A DNA stretch of 64,000 nt, taken from Euphrasia confusa (taxonomy: Eukaryota > Streptophyta > Magnoliopsida > Lamiales > Orobanchaceae). Where the stretch lies: the NCBI GenBank assembly GCA_954870475.1, contig OX940949.1:52421332-52485331 (forward strand). The letters run 5' to 3'. Shown here piece after piece: positions 12,515-24,136 of the stretch (the stretch's first letter is position 1; every line of letters starts with the position of its first letter). The translations under genes and the position numbers were made by a program. The notes below the pieces were generated by a model, which had not been told where the DNA came from, made no database searches, and worked only from the letters and a program-made list of their open reading frames with translations.

Positions 12515-12909
12515 ACGGCATTTCTGACCGTGCTCAAGTCCCTGCCCTTGAGAGTCCTCCCGATCCCTTGGTGCACCGACAGCGACGCGACCCTAGTCCT
12601 CGCCAAGTACTCGTGAGGGGGTATTCTGTCATTTCCCTCGTCCGACCACTCGCTCCCGTACTCGCCACCGAATCGCTTACTCCAATCGGGGATGCTCACC
12701 GGCAGGGATCTCGGACCGACGTCGGATGCCTTCCTCGCCGGTTTCCGGAGCGGCCGAGGGTTCGACACCGGGGTTTTCGGCTCCGCTCGCCCGATTTTAT
12801 CGCATGTGGCCCATACCTCTGCCTCGTCGAGCTCGAATCGATCGCCGATCTCAGCCGTGGTTAGACGGTCGGAGCCGCCGAAGTAGCGGTGGATCTTGGT
12901 TGCTGCCAT
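12487..12909 (-). CDS. S40/DUF584 family protein (senescence-regulator-like)
   Basis: A single-exon 140-residue protein. The C-terminal half carries the family signatures: a PVSIPDWSKRF-like block (about residues 70-80), PPHEYLAR (about 97-104), and SVHQGIGRTLKGRDL followed by VRNAVWKNTGF near the C-terminus. These match the DUF584/S40 family, small plant proteins (often nuclear) linked to leaf senescence and dark or stress responses in barley and Arabidopsis. A TATA box lies ~80 bp upstream at 12991-12998. The coding sequence is GC-rich against an AT-rich flank. The last ~25 coding bases also occur at 11693-11720 because of the downstream tandem duplication. The precise function is not predictable from sequence. 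Confidence 0.88.
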   Translation of the reverse strand: MAATKIHRYFGGSDRLTTAEIGDRFELDEAEVWATCDKIGRAEPKTPVSNPRPLRKPARKASDVGPRSLPVSIPDWSKRFGGEYGSEWSDEGNDRIPPHEYLARTRVASLSVHQGIGRTLKGRDLSTVRNAVWKNTGFQD

Positions 12910-12987
12910 TGTTGCTCAAATGAATTTGTTGCGTTTGAAGGGGGAAAGAGATTTTAGGTGGGGGTCTGTCTGGAGCTGCTGGGGATG

Positions 12988-12999
12988 TGCTATATATAA
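12988..12999 (-). promoter_or_regulatory. TATA box of the S40/DUF584 gene
   Basis: TATATATAG reads on the minus strand, about 80 bp upstream of the start codon at 12909. This spacing fits a short leader. Confidence 0.55.
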
Positions 13000-13780
13000 T
13001 GGTTTATGTTTCGGATAAGCCCCTCAATTTATTTTTATATTATAAAACATTTAATATATCTGCTTAATTCCAAAATCAGCACATTTTTGTTTTTAGAACA
13101 ATAATATGCACACACGTAATTATATATTTTTTCACATGTAAATATTATTTTAATCTTATTTTTTATTTCCTTTTTAAAATTTAATCAAAAACATTTTTAA
13201 TTTTTTCTTAAAATATTGTTTTACTTTTTATTATTTGTAAAGAATAAAAAATAAATTTTGGTGATATGAGTGCAATTTTTCGGTGATTTTCATTCGATTT
13301 TCAAGTTGTTTTAAGTTTTTCATTAAAATATTAATATAAAATTTGTTTTGATTTTTGAGGTGAAAAGATATTGACGGTCTCTCACAACACAGGTGTCTAT
13401 TAATAGAATACCTTTTTTTATTTAAATTTTATTCAATTGAGAGATCAGTGATACATACAATTGCTCGTTTTTCTTCTTTTGAAAAAAAAAAAAAAAAAGG
13501 TGCGACTCTTTCTAAAAAAAATCCCGGATCCCACGTTAGCTCAAGCCCCACACTATCTCCTCCCTGCAAAATTAGTTGCTGGACTTTAATTTGAATAAAA
13601 TTTTCAAAATTAGATAAGAAGTAAATTTATAATTGTCATTTAATGTAAAAATAAATAAATATAATATGGACGAATCAGAGAAGGCCTAAGTCATAGCATT
13701 CGTACGTCACATTTATTTTTGTTCTGTTGTAATAATGAAAACACAAGCTACGTTGTGGGGCCCACCGAACATCCACATCC
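13000..13780. other. AT-rich intergenic region
   Basis: No gene seen. It contains a poly-A run near 13482-13498 and otherwise plain A/T-rich sequence. Confidence 0.4.
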
Positions 13781-13799
13781 AATGCTTCCTCGATTTTTT

Positions 13800-14205
13800 T
13801 TACAAGGCTCGAGCCAATGGGGAGGGTGCTCGAGCTCGACTCATGATTTTTTTTTTCATGCTCGAGCTTGACTTTATCGAGTCGCTCGACTTTTGCGCTC
13901 GCTCGATTAGTTCAACTTCAGCTTGTTCGAAAACCTCGACTCATATTGCTTGAATTCGACTCGACTCGAATTGTTGCTCGAAAACTCGACTAAATATATA
14001 TACACATATATATAAAATATATTTAATTAACAAATTATATATTCAAACGGGCTCGCGAGCCGCTCGATTCTTCAGGATTAGTGCTCGAGCTCAGCTAGTA
14101 TAAAATAATGTTCGATTCGACTGAACTCGAGTCGAGCGTTGACTCGAGCAGCTCACTAGTGTTCGCGAACTACTCGGTTCATTTCGAGTTCTATTTCGGC
14201 CCTTG
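13800..14205. mobile_element. CTCGAG/TCGACTCGA-rich element, probable hAT-type MITE
   Basis: Dense CTCGAGCTCGA and CGACTCGA words fill both ends around an AT-rich core. The right end, read on the complement, is CAAGGGCCGAAATAGAAC. The left end near 13803 reads CAAGGCTCGAGCC. The structure resembles plant hAT MITEs with GAGC-rich termini, but no convincing target duplication was found. Confidence 0.4.
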
Positions 14206-17104
14206 CGAATGCTGACTTTCTCGCACAATAATATTTACTCTGTTTTCTAAATATACGATCACATTCGCACAATAATACTTACTCTGTTTTCTAAATATAC
14301 GATCATTCGGATAAATAAAAAAATTAAAAAAGATGTTAAGTTTTAACTTTTTTAATAAAATGTGAAAAATATAAATGTATTTTAAATTAAAAAGTAAAAT
14401 AAGTATGGGTGAATTGAAAAAAAAAAGTAAATAAAATAAAAATAAAATTATATTTGAAAGTAAAAACATAAATTTATTTTTTTATTGTTTTGGGAGATTT
14501 TATTTGTAAAACATATATTTAAATAAGGTAATTATGTTATTATAAAATGGAAATCATAATTAATTAATTAATTTAACATTTATTTGAAAAGAGGAATTAT
14601 ACTATATATATTTATGAAATAGAAAGAGTAATTAATTAATTTAGTAATCATCGATGTACTCGTGGCGCTCTTTTGTCGTCGGCTCAAAAGTTTCGAACCA
14701 AACAATTCACTTCCGAATTACGTTTCTCGAGAGTTATTATATGTTATTTTTAAAGATTTGCTCTTTCTTTCAATTGTACAAATATTAATCGATGAGTGCG
14801 AGACAGGGTTTGTGTCGTGTAGTTATGAACTTATGATCTATACTCATTTCATTTTGCCTATTTTGACGATTAATTAAACCAGCAGCATTAGACTAAGTAT
14901 CACTCGAGCCAAATTCATTACAGTTCACGTTAGTCGATTCAACTGCGCGCATGTTTAGATCGTTGAAGTTGGCTCGGTGTTTGAATCATCTGTCGTGTCT
15001 TGTGATTTTATAACCCATTAATTAGTGATTTCTTAACTCGGATTTCACATATTTCTCTTGTCATCCACGAGTTGATTAAAAAATTAGGGCCCTGTACTTT
15101 TGCTGTTTAGCACTTGAAATAATCGTGTTAGGTAGATAGAGCACCAAAAGATGTCACCTAAGTAAGTTCATACAATTACTACTAGCACATCTCTTTATCT
15201 TATCTTAAACATTTAATGTAGAAATGTTAATGGGTTAGGCCTAGTAATGTAGTAAAAGAGTTTATATTTTAAACGTAATTATATTTATAATTTTTTATAG
15301 ATATTTATCATGCTCTTTTGAGACGTGTTTGGTTAAGAAACATTTTCAAGAGAAATACAGTAAAACATTGTAGCCATTGTAATTTGTAAGCTAGGACAAG
15401 CTGTAAAACATTACAAAAGTATAAATATACAGTATAAAATAAAGATCTAAAAGATTTATATTCGTAGAGAGCTCATATGTTGTTTATAACATTGTATTGC
15501 ACTGATAATGTGTTTAACATATTGTATATAATATTGACATAATTATGTTTTGTGCTAGCGTAGATCAATATATCCTCATATATTAATAAATTACTTTACA
15601 TACTCCTATTTTGACATCCATTCCTCATATATTAATAAATTTTACATACTCCTATTTTGACCATGTTGCCTAAATATTAGTCTATTATTGACTTTTAAGA
15701 TTATTCGTACCATCTATATTTAGTATTTGATCGAACTAATGACCACATGTATTTTGTAAATTACAAAAAATATATGATCATTCATACGAAACAAAAATAA
15801 TATAAGTTTTTTTTTTTTTATTTTTTTTTATTTTACCTCTAGCTAAATATAAAAAAGTTTACAAAATATTGCAAAATACTCTTTTTCTCCCATAAAAATT
15901 ACAATACTTTTCTTTTTGTGATGTTTCATAATAGTTGATACACGAAAAAAATCTTATTTTTTTATTTTAAAATACCATGTATTTATACTTTATTTATTTA
16001 ATTTTTAAACTCCATTCACAATTAATTTACTTTTCAATTTAAAAATATATTACTTTTCGGTAAAAAGTTAAAAAATAATATTTTTCTTAATCTCCGTATT
16101 ATTGTATCTTTTTAAGAGTTTTGATGGAGTATGTATGTTGAAAACGAGAATATGACGTGTCATGTGTGCGATTTTATTAGCCACGTACACATAATAACAC
16201 GGAAGTTTCATTTTAAAATAATTAATATAATTGAGAATGAATTTTATTTTTTCTCTAAATTTATAAGTCAAGATCGATCATTAACATATAGATAGATTTT
16301 ATGACGTACGTAACTACGTACGATTCTAACCATTTATTTAAAAAAATATATATTAATGTTGGGTTGGAAGCTACATTTGTGGAGTATGATAATTCTAGAT
16401 TGATTATTCAATTTGCACTCACGGCTTTATATGAAAATGTGACATGTGTCACGTTAATACTTAACATAAACTTACGATCTGGATATGTGCCAAGCAAGAT
16501 CATGTAGGGCCCCGCCCATATATCTTCAAAATAATTTTTGCACTTTTATTGAATGGTCGGAGGCTGATCACGAAACAATGGTGGAATCGAACGAGGAATA
16601 CTGTATTTATGAGCAGTTAAACAAATTGTCATTTGCTTTTAGCCTCTTACTAGTATTTGATCAATTCCTTTGTACAGTATATAATTTGAATTCTCAATAC
16701 TTCTTAATAGGCAATAGCAGTAGTATTTATTTACTTTTATCATTTTGTTCTCTTTTTAATACAGCTCACTTATGTTAAAGTTTCAAGACTGTTTATATTT
16801 TATTTTTATATCTTTCCGGTACATCAGGAATTCAATTTCGATCGGCACTTTAGGCAGGCCTGGCCTAGTCGCTCAATGACAAGCCGCATCAACTCTGGTC
16901 TGGATCCCGATGCATATATATATGCTCGATCCAAGTCAGAACAAAGGAAGAGACCTCTCTCTGTCTCCAAGACCACACGTTCTGACTCACCTCAGCCTTT
17001 GCAGATGGCGTCAGCTCCAATTTCTTAACACCTTTTTATTACCACCTTCTTAAGCCAAGTATGATGATGTCGATTACCATCAATAGATTGATGTACTTAG
17101 TAAA
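14206..17104. other. AT-rich intergenic region
   Basis: About 2.9 kb without a supported gene. Minor local duplications are visible at 14216-14305 (GCACAATAATAYTTACTCTG words) and 15573-15660 (CCTCATATATTAATAAATT words). Poly-T tracts lie near 15810-15830. The short open stretches here have no recognisable protein features. Confidence 0.45.
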
Positions 17105-20100
17105 CTAGTAACACCTGCCCGCGCAGATGCGCGGATATATAAATTCTAAGAAAAAAATTAAATATAACATCAATTATATAACAATCTTAATTAATTATTC
17201 ATTTACTTTTTTTAAATTGAATCGTTGCTATATGGTTAAGATTATAATATAAGAATTTTTATTATTCGGTGATCATATTTTGTAACATTATTATTGTCAC
17301 GTGATATACTTCTAAAATTTTATAGATAATTACAATTTTATAAAAATAATTTTATATTTCTTAGTTATTATTAAATTATTTAATAAATTAATAAAAATAA
17401 TAATATTTTTTATAAATTGTTAAAAAAAATAAAAAAAATATAATAATAATATTTTTAGCACTAATTAGATCGTATACTTGAAATTAACAATTTTTATTTT
17501 TTATTTTTATTTATTTATTTTAAAACAAATTTAATTTAGATAAACTAAACTCAAAAAAAAAAAAAAACATTACCATAAAAATTTAAACAACATATAGTCG
17601 ATAATCGAATTATAAATCTAAATATGAATACAAAAAATAAATTAATACTTACTTTTCCAGAAACACAAATATTAAATATAATTTAATAATATATCAAAAC
17701 AAAAATATAAACAAAATATTAATAAAAAAAATAAATTTAAATTTACAGTTTATCATGTAAGAAACCAAATATTTAGTAATAATGAATCAAAACAAAAATA
17801 TAAACAAAATTATAATACAACAAATAAATTTAATATATCCTACAAAAAAACAATAAGAATAATTATTTATAATAATAATAATACAAAACAATAATAAATA
17901 TTATTCATAATAATAATGCAAAAAAAAAAAAAAAAAACGTTATACCTATAAAAAAAGAAATTGAACGTGTGACCGTTTAGAGTAATGCAATATTTTTTTA
18001 TATTGACATGATTGCTTAATAGTAATGAAGAATAACTTTATTTTGAGTAATGCAATATTTTCTTATATTGACATAATTTTAAATTCATTGTGATTGATAA
18101 AAGTAATTTATATTGAATAAATAATTATTCAATATTATTGATGATTGATTGAATATTTCTGAATATAAATTTAATTGACATTATAATGATTGGAAATAAA
18201 TCAAATAATATCAAATTTATTTGGTTGCTAAAAATAATACAAATTGTTACCATCTAGTATTTTCAAATTGAATCAAGAAGCATTTTAAAAATAATAGTAA
18301 ATTAAAAATCTCTTTTATTATTATTTGCAATATTAATTATAAAGAATATATTACTTATATTTTTTTTTTAAAGATTCAAATACAATTTATTAAAGTCTAC
18401 CAAAAATACTTTTCGATATAATTTTTCACTAATAAAGATATTCTCAAGATATTCATTAATATGGTTGAAAAAAATACAAAAAGAAAATATGTTTAATAAG
18501 GTGTGAAAGATGAAAATCTAAAAATATAAAAATATTATAACAATGTAATAACATAATAAATAAATAATTTTTATTATGAATCATTGTTTTAACAGAATTT
18601 ATTTATTTTAAATTATAATTAATTTAATCACGATAAATAAATAAAATAATTTTTTTATTTGATTACAATATAATAGGTCAAACTCTAAATAAAATAAAAT
18701 TAAATTAAAAATAAAAATTATACAAATACTAAATATGTGAAATTTTCGCTTGATTTCAATAAAATAAAGAAACAAAATATTCAAATATTAAATTATACTT
18801 TAACATATACTCCAAAATTTCCTTTGAAAGAAAATCGAGAAAACCAAATTTGCTAGTATTTCAAAAGAGATAGAGTCTTCCATTAGTTGTTCATGTGGTA
18901 TGCCATCAACGTCCAAGAAAGGAGCAAATATGTGCAACCTGTTCAAACAAAACCCACCTTTAATAACTAAACAATGACATAGAAAATAAAAAATGCATCA
19001 TTAAACCATCAAATCTGCAAAAACTATTATAATTTATAAGACTAAGATTATGAAAAAAATATTAACTTGCAATAAAAAAAAAATATTCATATAATAAAAT
19101 ATACAATAGTAGAAAAAAAATAATAATCTAAGAAAAACATGAAATTAGTTTAATATATCGAATCTTATAAATATTATGTTTAAAAATACTATTCTAAAAT
19201 AATAATTTAGAAAGATTGATGACCTTTTCTTGTACTCTTGAATTTCATCAAATATATTGATTAAAAGAATCTGCAAAAAAACACACAAAAATGGATATAC
19301 ATGACTATCGAGTGAGATAATCAACCAATTAATTAATTAATCAATTAGTTAATCAATCAAAGCAAATATTATAAAAAATAATTAAACATTAAAAATAAAA
19401 ATACCTTTAAATCTGAAAAAAAAAATAGTTTTATACATTTACTAAATCATAAACACAAAAGTATGTTGGAACGAATAAAATAAATAAAAATTATACCTCA
19501 TGTTCAAATATCGTAAATATTTTTATTTACCTGCATATAAAAAAAAAATAACAATTAGACAAATCCAATCATACAAAAATATGAATGTATGCAATTTAAA
19601 AAAAAAAAAACAAAATGGAAAACAAAAAAGTGAGTGAAAAACAATTGAACAATAAGATGAGTATAAATAGTCATAAATTACCATATATAATTTATTTTGA
19701 ATTTCTTACCCTATTATTAAATTTACCATATATTTAAAACAATAATTACAATAAATTGTGTACCGTAATAATAATTTGAAAATAAGAATTTTAAATTTGA
19801 AAATCTTTCCTTAATGATCTATTTAATAAATATATGAGATTTGACGAATTACTATAATAATTAATTAAGAGAGATTTTATTATATTTCTCATATCTTGTT
19901 ATTACCATAGCAGCATTATTACCTAAAATATTTTCCCTACATTATTGTTATCTACTATTTAATATTAGTAAAAAAAAAAAAAAAATCGTGGCATCAGATT
20001 AGTAAAAAAAAAAATAATGTACACATCATGTATTATTATTATTATTATATTATTACATTTTAGGTATAGATAATATCGATTTTATTCATTTGCTTAAATT

Positions 20101-20436
20101 AAAGGTTGAGTTTATAGTATACATAATTTATTAATATAAATAATTAGCTAATACAAATTTTCACCATTATTAGCGCATGGTTGACTAAGAATTAAATATT
20201 AAGTAAAGAATGTATATTAACTCATTAATAAGTAATAATGTATATTACTGAATTTAAATAATAAATATTTAAATTACATAGATAATTAAAAGTTACGTCA
20301 AGGAAAAGTCACGTAATTAAATCTTGACCAATAAAATTTTGTGTGTGCCACGTAGTGTGAACATAGTCATTTTTTGCAGTGTATTTTTTTGTGTTCACGT
20401 GAGATCAGCAAAGTCTGGATTTATATATTATATAGA
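17105..20436 (-). mobile_element. Non-autonomous Helitron, 3.3 kb, minus orientation
   Basis: Read on the minus strand the element starts TCTATATAATATATAAATCC (5' TC terminus at 20436) and ends CTAG at 17105-17108. The 3' terminus is preceded by a 7-bp perfect hairpin, CCGCGCA-GA-TGCGCGG (17119-17134 on the plus strand), ten bases before CTAG. The flanks are A at the 5' side and T at the 3' side, so insertion was between A and T without target duplication, as Helitrons do. The interior is extremely AT-rich and shows no Rep/helicase frame. A less AT-rich patch on the minus strand at about 18840-18955 may be a captured gene fragment I do not recognise. Confidence 0.75.
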
Positions 20437-20850
20437 TAACAAATGACATATATATGACCGAACGTATTTTTTTTTTATCTAGAGAATGTCTATATTGATA
20501 TGGTACGTTATTATAAATTAAAAATAAAATCATGATATTGTGTTTTGACAGATTGAGTATTAACTGGTTTCGATTTAACTGATTACTCGATTCAAGATGA
20601 GATATGATATTTGGAGATGTATACCGGCTGAACTGAACTGAACTTAAGCGTTCTAAACTGAACTGAATTGGTTTTTTTATAAAAATAATAATAACTTTTA
20701 TAACTTATTAAATATTTTTTTAAAAATATTAATAATATTATGGATTGAAATTATTTTTTATTTATTTTATTTTAAATTATTTTAGAGCGAACTGAACTGA
20801 AGCGATCTGAACTGAGCTATCTGAACTGTACTGAAATTGAAATTAAGTTA

Positions 20851-21168
20851 AGTTCAACTGAAGCGATCTGAACTGAGCTATCTGAACTGTACTGAAATTG
20901 AAATTAAGTTAAGTTCAAAAGAGCCGGTCCTAAGTACTCCCTCTGTCCCACCGTAGTTCAACTGAAGCGATCTGAACTGAGCTATCTGAACTGTACTGAA
21001 ATTGAATTGAAATTAAGTTAAGTTCAAAAGAGCCGGTCCTAAGTACTCCCTCTGTCTCACCGTAGTTCAACTGAAGCGATCTGAACTGAGCTATCTGAAC
21101 TGTACTGAAATTGAAATTAAGTTAAGTTCAAAAGAGCCGGTCCTAAGTACTCCCTCTGTCCCACCGTA
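20851..21168. repeat. Three-copy tandem array (~103-110-bp unit)
   Basis: The unit starts AGTTCAACTGAAGCGATC and ends TACTCCCTCTGTCYCACCGT. Copies start at about 20851, 20954 and 21064. Each unit joins the end of the CTGAACTGAA element to a Stowaway-like CTCCCTCTGTCCC motif. The last copy is followed by CAGAGGGAGT (about 21174-21183), so a deletion-shortened Stowaway terminal pair is visible. Confidence 0.75.
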
Positions 21169-21212
21169 ATAGGCAGAGGGAGTCCGACACAGTTTTTTTT
21201 TGGTTTATGTCA

Positions 21213-21290
21213 ATTGCAATGTCTTGGGATTCGAACCAAGGACCTCAAGTCCCCAATTCAAGTGCTCAACCAACTGAGTTAACAACCCTC
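21213..21290 (-). repeat. tRNA-like SINE head, minus strand
   Basis: Read on the minus strand: GGGTTGTTAACTCAGTTGG, then GGTTGAGCACTTG, then GGTTCGAATCCCA. These match polymerase III A- and B-box layout. The sequence is clearly related to the copies at 10503 and 11977. It does not fold into a complete tRNA with an acceptor stem, so it is a SINE-type relic rather than a tRNA gene. Confidence 0.5.
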
Positions 21291-21299
21291 GTCTCCGAC

Positions 21300-21914
21300 A
21301 CAATTTTTAAAAAAGTGCATTTTATTTGGTTTTCTCATACAATTTTGAGGGGTAATATGGTCTTCACATAATAAAATAATTTTTAATTTTAATAATTTAA
21401 TTTAATTTAATATTAAAACAACTAAAAAACATATTGAAAACAAAATTTATCAAACCAGCAGTTCTTCTCAAATTCATAAAATAATCGAAAAACTCAAAAA
21501 TTACAAAGAATAATTAGAAAAAAAATCAATATTGTATTTCAGTTTTTTGATCTAATTCTTCAATATCTTCAAGGTTTTCAAAGTGCTCTTGAAATTCTTC
21601 AAATTGTTCTTCAAAATCTGGGGAAAAACAACAAAAAAAAGACAGATTTAGAACTCTTTACTGGTTGAAAGGTTTTGCTGGTAAAAATCCTAGATCTAGC
21701 GTCTTCTACACGAACTTATCACAGATCTAAGAATTTATCCGCACATCGTACCTAGATAACTTGAACAGTCGATCCCCATCATAATTTGAAAAATATTAAC
21801 ATACAAATTTTTGTCATTCAAAGCTTTAGTGGAGCACGCCGGTGACCAATTACTCAGATATGCTATACAAGATCGGACGATGAGAACGACATGGAGAAGC
21901 AAGGGACTGGGTAT
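21300..21914. other. Repeat-flanked intergenic segment
   Basis: A/T-rich sequence between repeat copies. Around 21540-21900 composition is more mixed (CTTCAAATTGTTCTTCAAAA and similar words), possibly a decayed transposon. No gene seen. Confidence 0.3.
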
Positions 21915-22254
21915 AAACTGAACTGAATTGATTTTTTTATAAAAATAATAATAACTTTTATAACTTATTAAATATTTTTTTAAAAATATTAACTGAATTG
22001 ATTTTTTTATAAAAATAATAATAACTTTTATAACTTATTAAATATTTTTTTAAAAATATTAATAATATTATGGATTGAAATTATTTTTTATTTATTTTAT
22101 TTTAAATTATTTTAGAGCGAACTGAACTGAAGCGATTTGAACTGAACTTAAGCTATCTGAATTGAACTGTACTGAAATTAAGTTCAAAAGAGCCGGTCCT
22201 TAAGTATTAAGTACACAATGCAAATTGAGTGGAGACATTTTAAAGTCAAAACCC

Positions 22255-22465
22255 AAAAGCCCATAATATACTAACGGCCTACCAAACTATCAAACCGAAT
22301 CCAATGGGCGAGATACACGAAAGCCCAAACTACCCCTAACAAAGCCCAAACCCACATCATTGCCATCTCAACAAAACCCTAGCTAAATATAACTATCCAT
22401 CCCCATTCCCAAACCCTAGCTAGAACCACACCTATACTCGCCGCATCCCCTAACCCCTTCCAAAA
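22255..22465 (+). promoter_or_regulatory. RPL12 promoter with site II and telo-box motifs
   Basis: AAGCCCA (complement TGGGCTT) occurs at 22257-22263, 22321-22327 and 22342-22348, and TGGGC at 22305-22309. AAACCCTAG telo boxes lie at 22374-22382 and 22411-22419. The combination of site II elements and telo boxes is characteristic of plant ribosomal-protein and other growth-linked promoters, where TCP factors and telo-box binders act together. Confidence 0.7.
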
Positions 22466-22966
22466 ATGCCGCCGAAGTTCGATCCTTCTCAGGTGGTCGA
22501 CGTCTTCGTACGTGTCACCGGCGGAGAAGTTGGCGCGGCGTCGTCACTCGCTCCCAAAATCGGACCGCTCGGTCTGTCCCCGAAGAAGATCGGCGAGGAC
22601 ATCGCCAAGGAAACCGCCAAGGACTGGAAGGGCCTCCGCGTCACCGTCAAGCTCACGGTTCAGAACCGTCAGGCCAAGGTCACGATCGTCCCGTCCGCCG
22701 CCGCGCTGGTCATCAAGGCCCTGAAGGAGCCAGAGCGCGATCGCAAGAAGACGAAGAACATCAAGCACAGCGGTAATATCTCTCTGGATGACGTCATCGA
22801 GATCGCCAAGGTCATGCGCCCGCGGTCCATGGCGAAGGAGCTGAGCGGCACGGTGAAGGAGATTCTGGGGACGTGCGTCTCTGTTGGATGCACCGTCGAC
22901 GGGAAGGATCCCAAGGATTTGCAGCAGGAGATCAACGACGGTGACGTGGAGATCCCCCTCGACTGA
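22466..22966 (+). CDS. RPL12: 60S ribosomal protein L12 (uL11), cytosolic
   Basis: Intronless, 166 residues, the usual length for plant eL12/uL11. It begins MPPKFDPSQVVDVFVRVTGG, with the uL11 N-terminal domain (KIGPLGLSPKKIGEDIAK around residues 32-50) and a C-terminal rRNA-binding domain ending near VSVGCTVDGKDPKDLQQEI. In the large subunit it sits at the base of the stalk, next to the P0/P1/P2 proteins, binds 25S rRNA at the GTPase-associated centre and helps recruit elongation factors. The coding sequence is strongly GC-biased relative to its flanks. The promoter carries site II and telo-box motifs. The ATG at 22466 gives exactly the family N-terminus. It appears fully intact. Confidence 0.97.
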   Translation: MPPKFDPSQVVDVFVRVTGGEVGAASSLAPKIGPLGLSPKKIGEDIAKETAKDWKGLRVTVKLTVQNRQAKVTIVPSAAALVIKALKEPERDRKKTKNIKHSGNISLDDVIEIAKVMRPRSMAKELSGTVKEILGTCVSVGCTVDGKDPKDLQQEINDGDVEIPLD

Positions 22967-24000
22967 ATACCAGTGGGTTTGGATATTTTTCGCCTTCGTT
23001 CAAAATTTGTAGTTTCTGCATTTTCTGCATTTGGTTAATTTTGATCATCTTTTGCTGCTGGTTGGAAATGAGACTTTTTGTTTGATTTTGGATGTGGGAA
23101 TTTTTTGCTTATTCTGGTTTGTGCAATTGGGACAATTAGTTTTTTCATTTTACACTTTGGACCTTAAGAATTCATTTGGACTGTACTATTAAACTAGATG
23201 AGTCTCTACTAAGAAAAGAGTTGAGATTTACTCATGAAACGTGTTTCTGCAGTTGTGCTCGAGTTCGTCTCGAGCATTTCCTAGTAGTTCGTTTCGCTTT
23301 GCAGCCCTATTCATTCCTTTTCAAGGGCCCAAGATACAGCTTCCTCTAGGGAGTTGATGATTTTTGTTTTTCTCTCTGCCTTGAGAAATTCAAACTGTTC
23401 TCTACCTATTATAAAAGATTTTCCTTGATAAATGATTTGTTTTACTCTAATATACTAAATTTTCTAATTTCTTGATGATGATGTGACCAATTCAATGCAA
23501 GCACTCCTTATTATCATTAATCCTATTATAAAAGATTTTCCTTGAATGATTTGTGAAAATCAATTTGATTTGTTTTACTCTAATATACTAAATTTGCTAA
23601 TTTCTTGATGATGATGTAATTTCTTGATGATGATGTGACCAATTCAATGCAAGCACTCCTTATTATCATTAATTCTAAAATGTATTTTTGGAATATGTTC
23701 CATTTTTTATTTTTCTGTAAATTCTACTAGCATCTAGCAATGTTGATCTGAAAATGAACTAAAATTTTGAAAATAAATTATAGTAGAAACTTCTCTAAAA
23801 TGAACTAAAATTTTGAAAATAAATTATAGTAGAAACTTCTCTAAATTGAACTGAATTGAATGAAAATATGAAATAAGTCGCTCAAATAGTATGAACTAGG
23901 TTGCTTAAATAGTTGGTTACAACTTACAAGAGATGTGTTGATATGGTGAGATTCCATTGGTTGAGAGACATTGTAAAAGTGATGTTGAAAACTGGGTTGC
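22967..24000. other. RPL12 3' flank with local tandem duplications
   Basis: No gene. A ~115-bp segment (start CCTATTATAAAAGATTTTCC) is duplicated at about 23404-23516 and 23521-23672, with a small internal repeat of TTTCTTGATGATGATGT. A second ~60-bp duplication (GAACTAAAATTTTGAAAATA) occurs at about 23756-23798 and 23801-23845. Confidence 0.6.
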
Positions 24001-24136
24001 AAGGTTTTGGCGCCACTTCTGATTGGGGTTCATGGTTCACTTGGCCACAATCCCGGTCACTGGAACGGGCATCAACCCGGCCCGTAGTTTCGGAGCTGCT
24101 GTGATTTTCGGCGAAGACAAGGCCTGGAATGATCAG
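24001..24136 (+). pseudogene. PIP aquaporin exon fragment (frameshifted relic)
   Basis: Two frames together give a plasma-membrane aquaporin segment. KVLAPLLIG is followed, after a one-base shift and a short deletion, by VHLATIPVTGTGINPARSFG and AAVIFGEDKAWNDQ. This includes the second NPA motif and the start of loop E. The fragment ends at a correct PIP exon-intron boundary (GATCAG then GTAATT at 24137). No upstream or downstream PIP exons are visible nearby, so this is one isolated, broken exon left by a partial duplication or deletion. Confidence 0.8.

Larger units (their letters stand above)
20610..22205. repeat. CTGAACTGAA-type MITE copies with nested tandem array
   Basis: Two copies of an AT-core element with ends full of AACTGAACTGAAGCGATCTG words (about 20620-20890 and 21915-22200) flank other repeats. 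The shared core is TTTTTTATAAAAATAATAAT and the AT-rich sequence after it. Related single copies lie at 39190-39483 and 58735-59047. The terminal consensus, from the other copies, is close to GGACCTGTTCTTTTGGACT. In the right-hand copy ~65 bp of the core is duplicated in tandem (21921-22050). No coding capacity. Confidence 0.6.

Noticed and set aside
12493..12923. Open frames on the plus strand opposite the S40 gene
   Set aside because: They are shadows of the GC-rich S40/DUF584 coding sequence on the other strand; only the minus frame has conserved family motifs.
14662..14877. 71-codon plus-strand frame in the intergenic region
   Set aside because: Hydrophobic low-information sequence without homologous features or gene context; such frames are expected by chance here.
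21213..21290. A tRNA gene on the minus strand
   Set aside because: A- and B-box-like motifs exist but no acceptor stem or complete cloverleaf can be drawn; it matches other SINE-like copies in the window.
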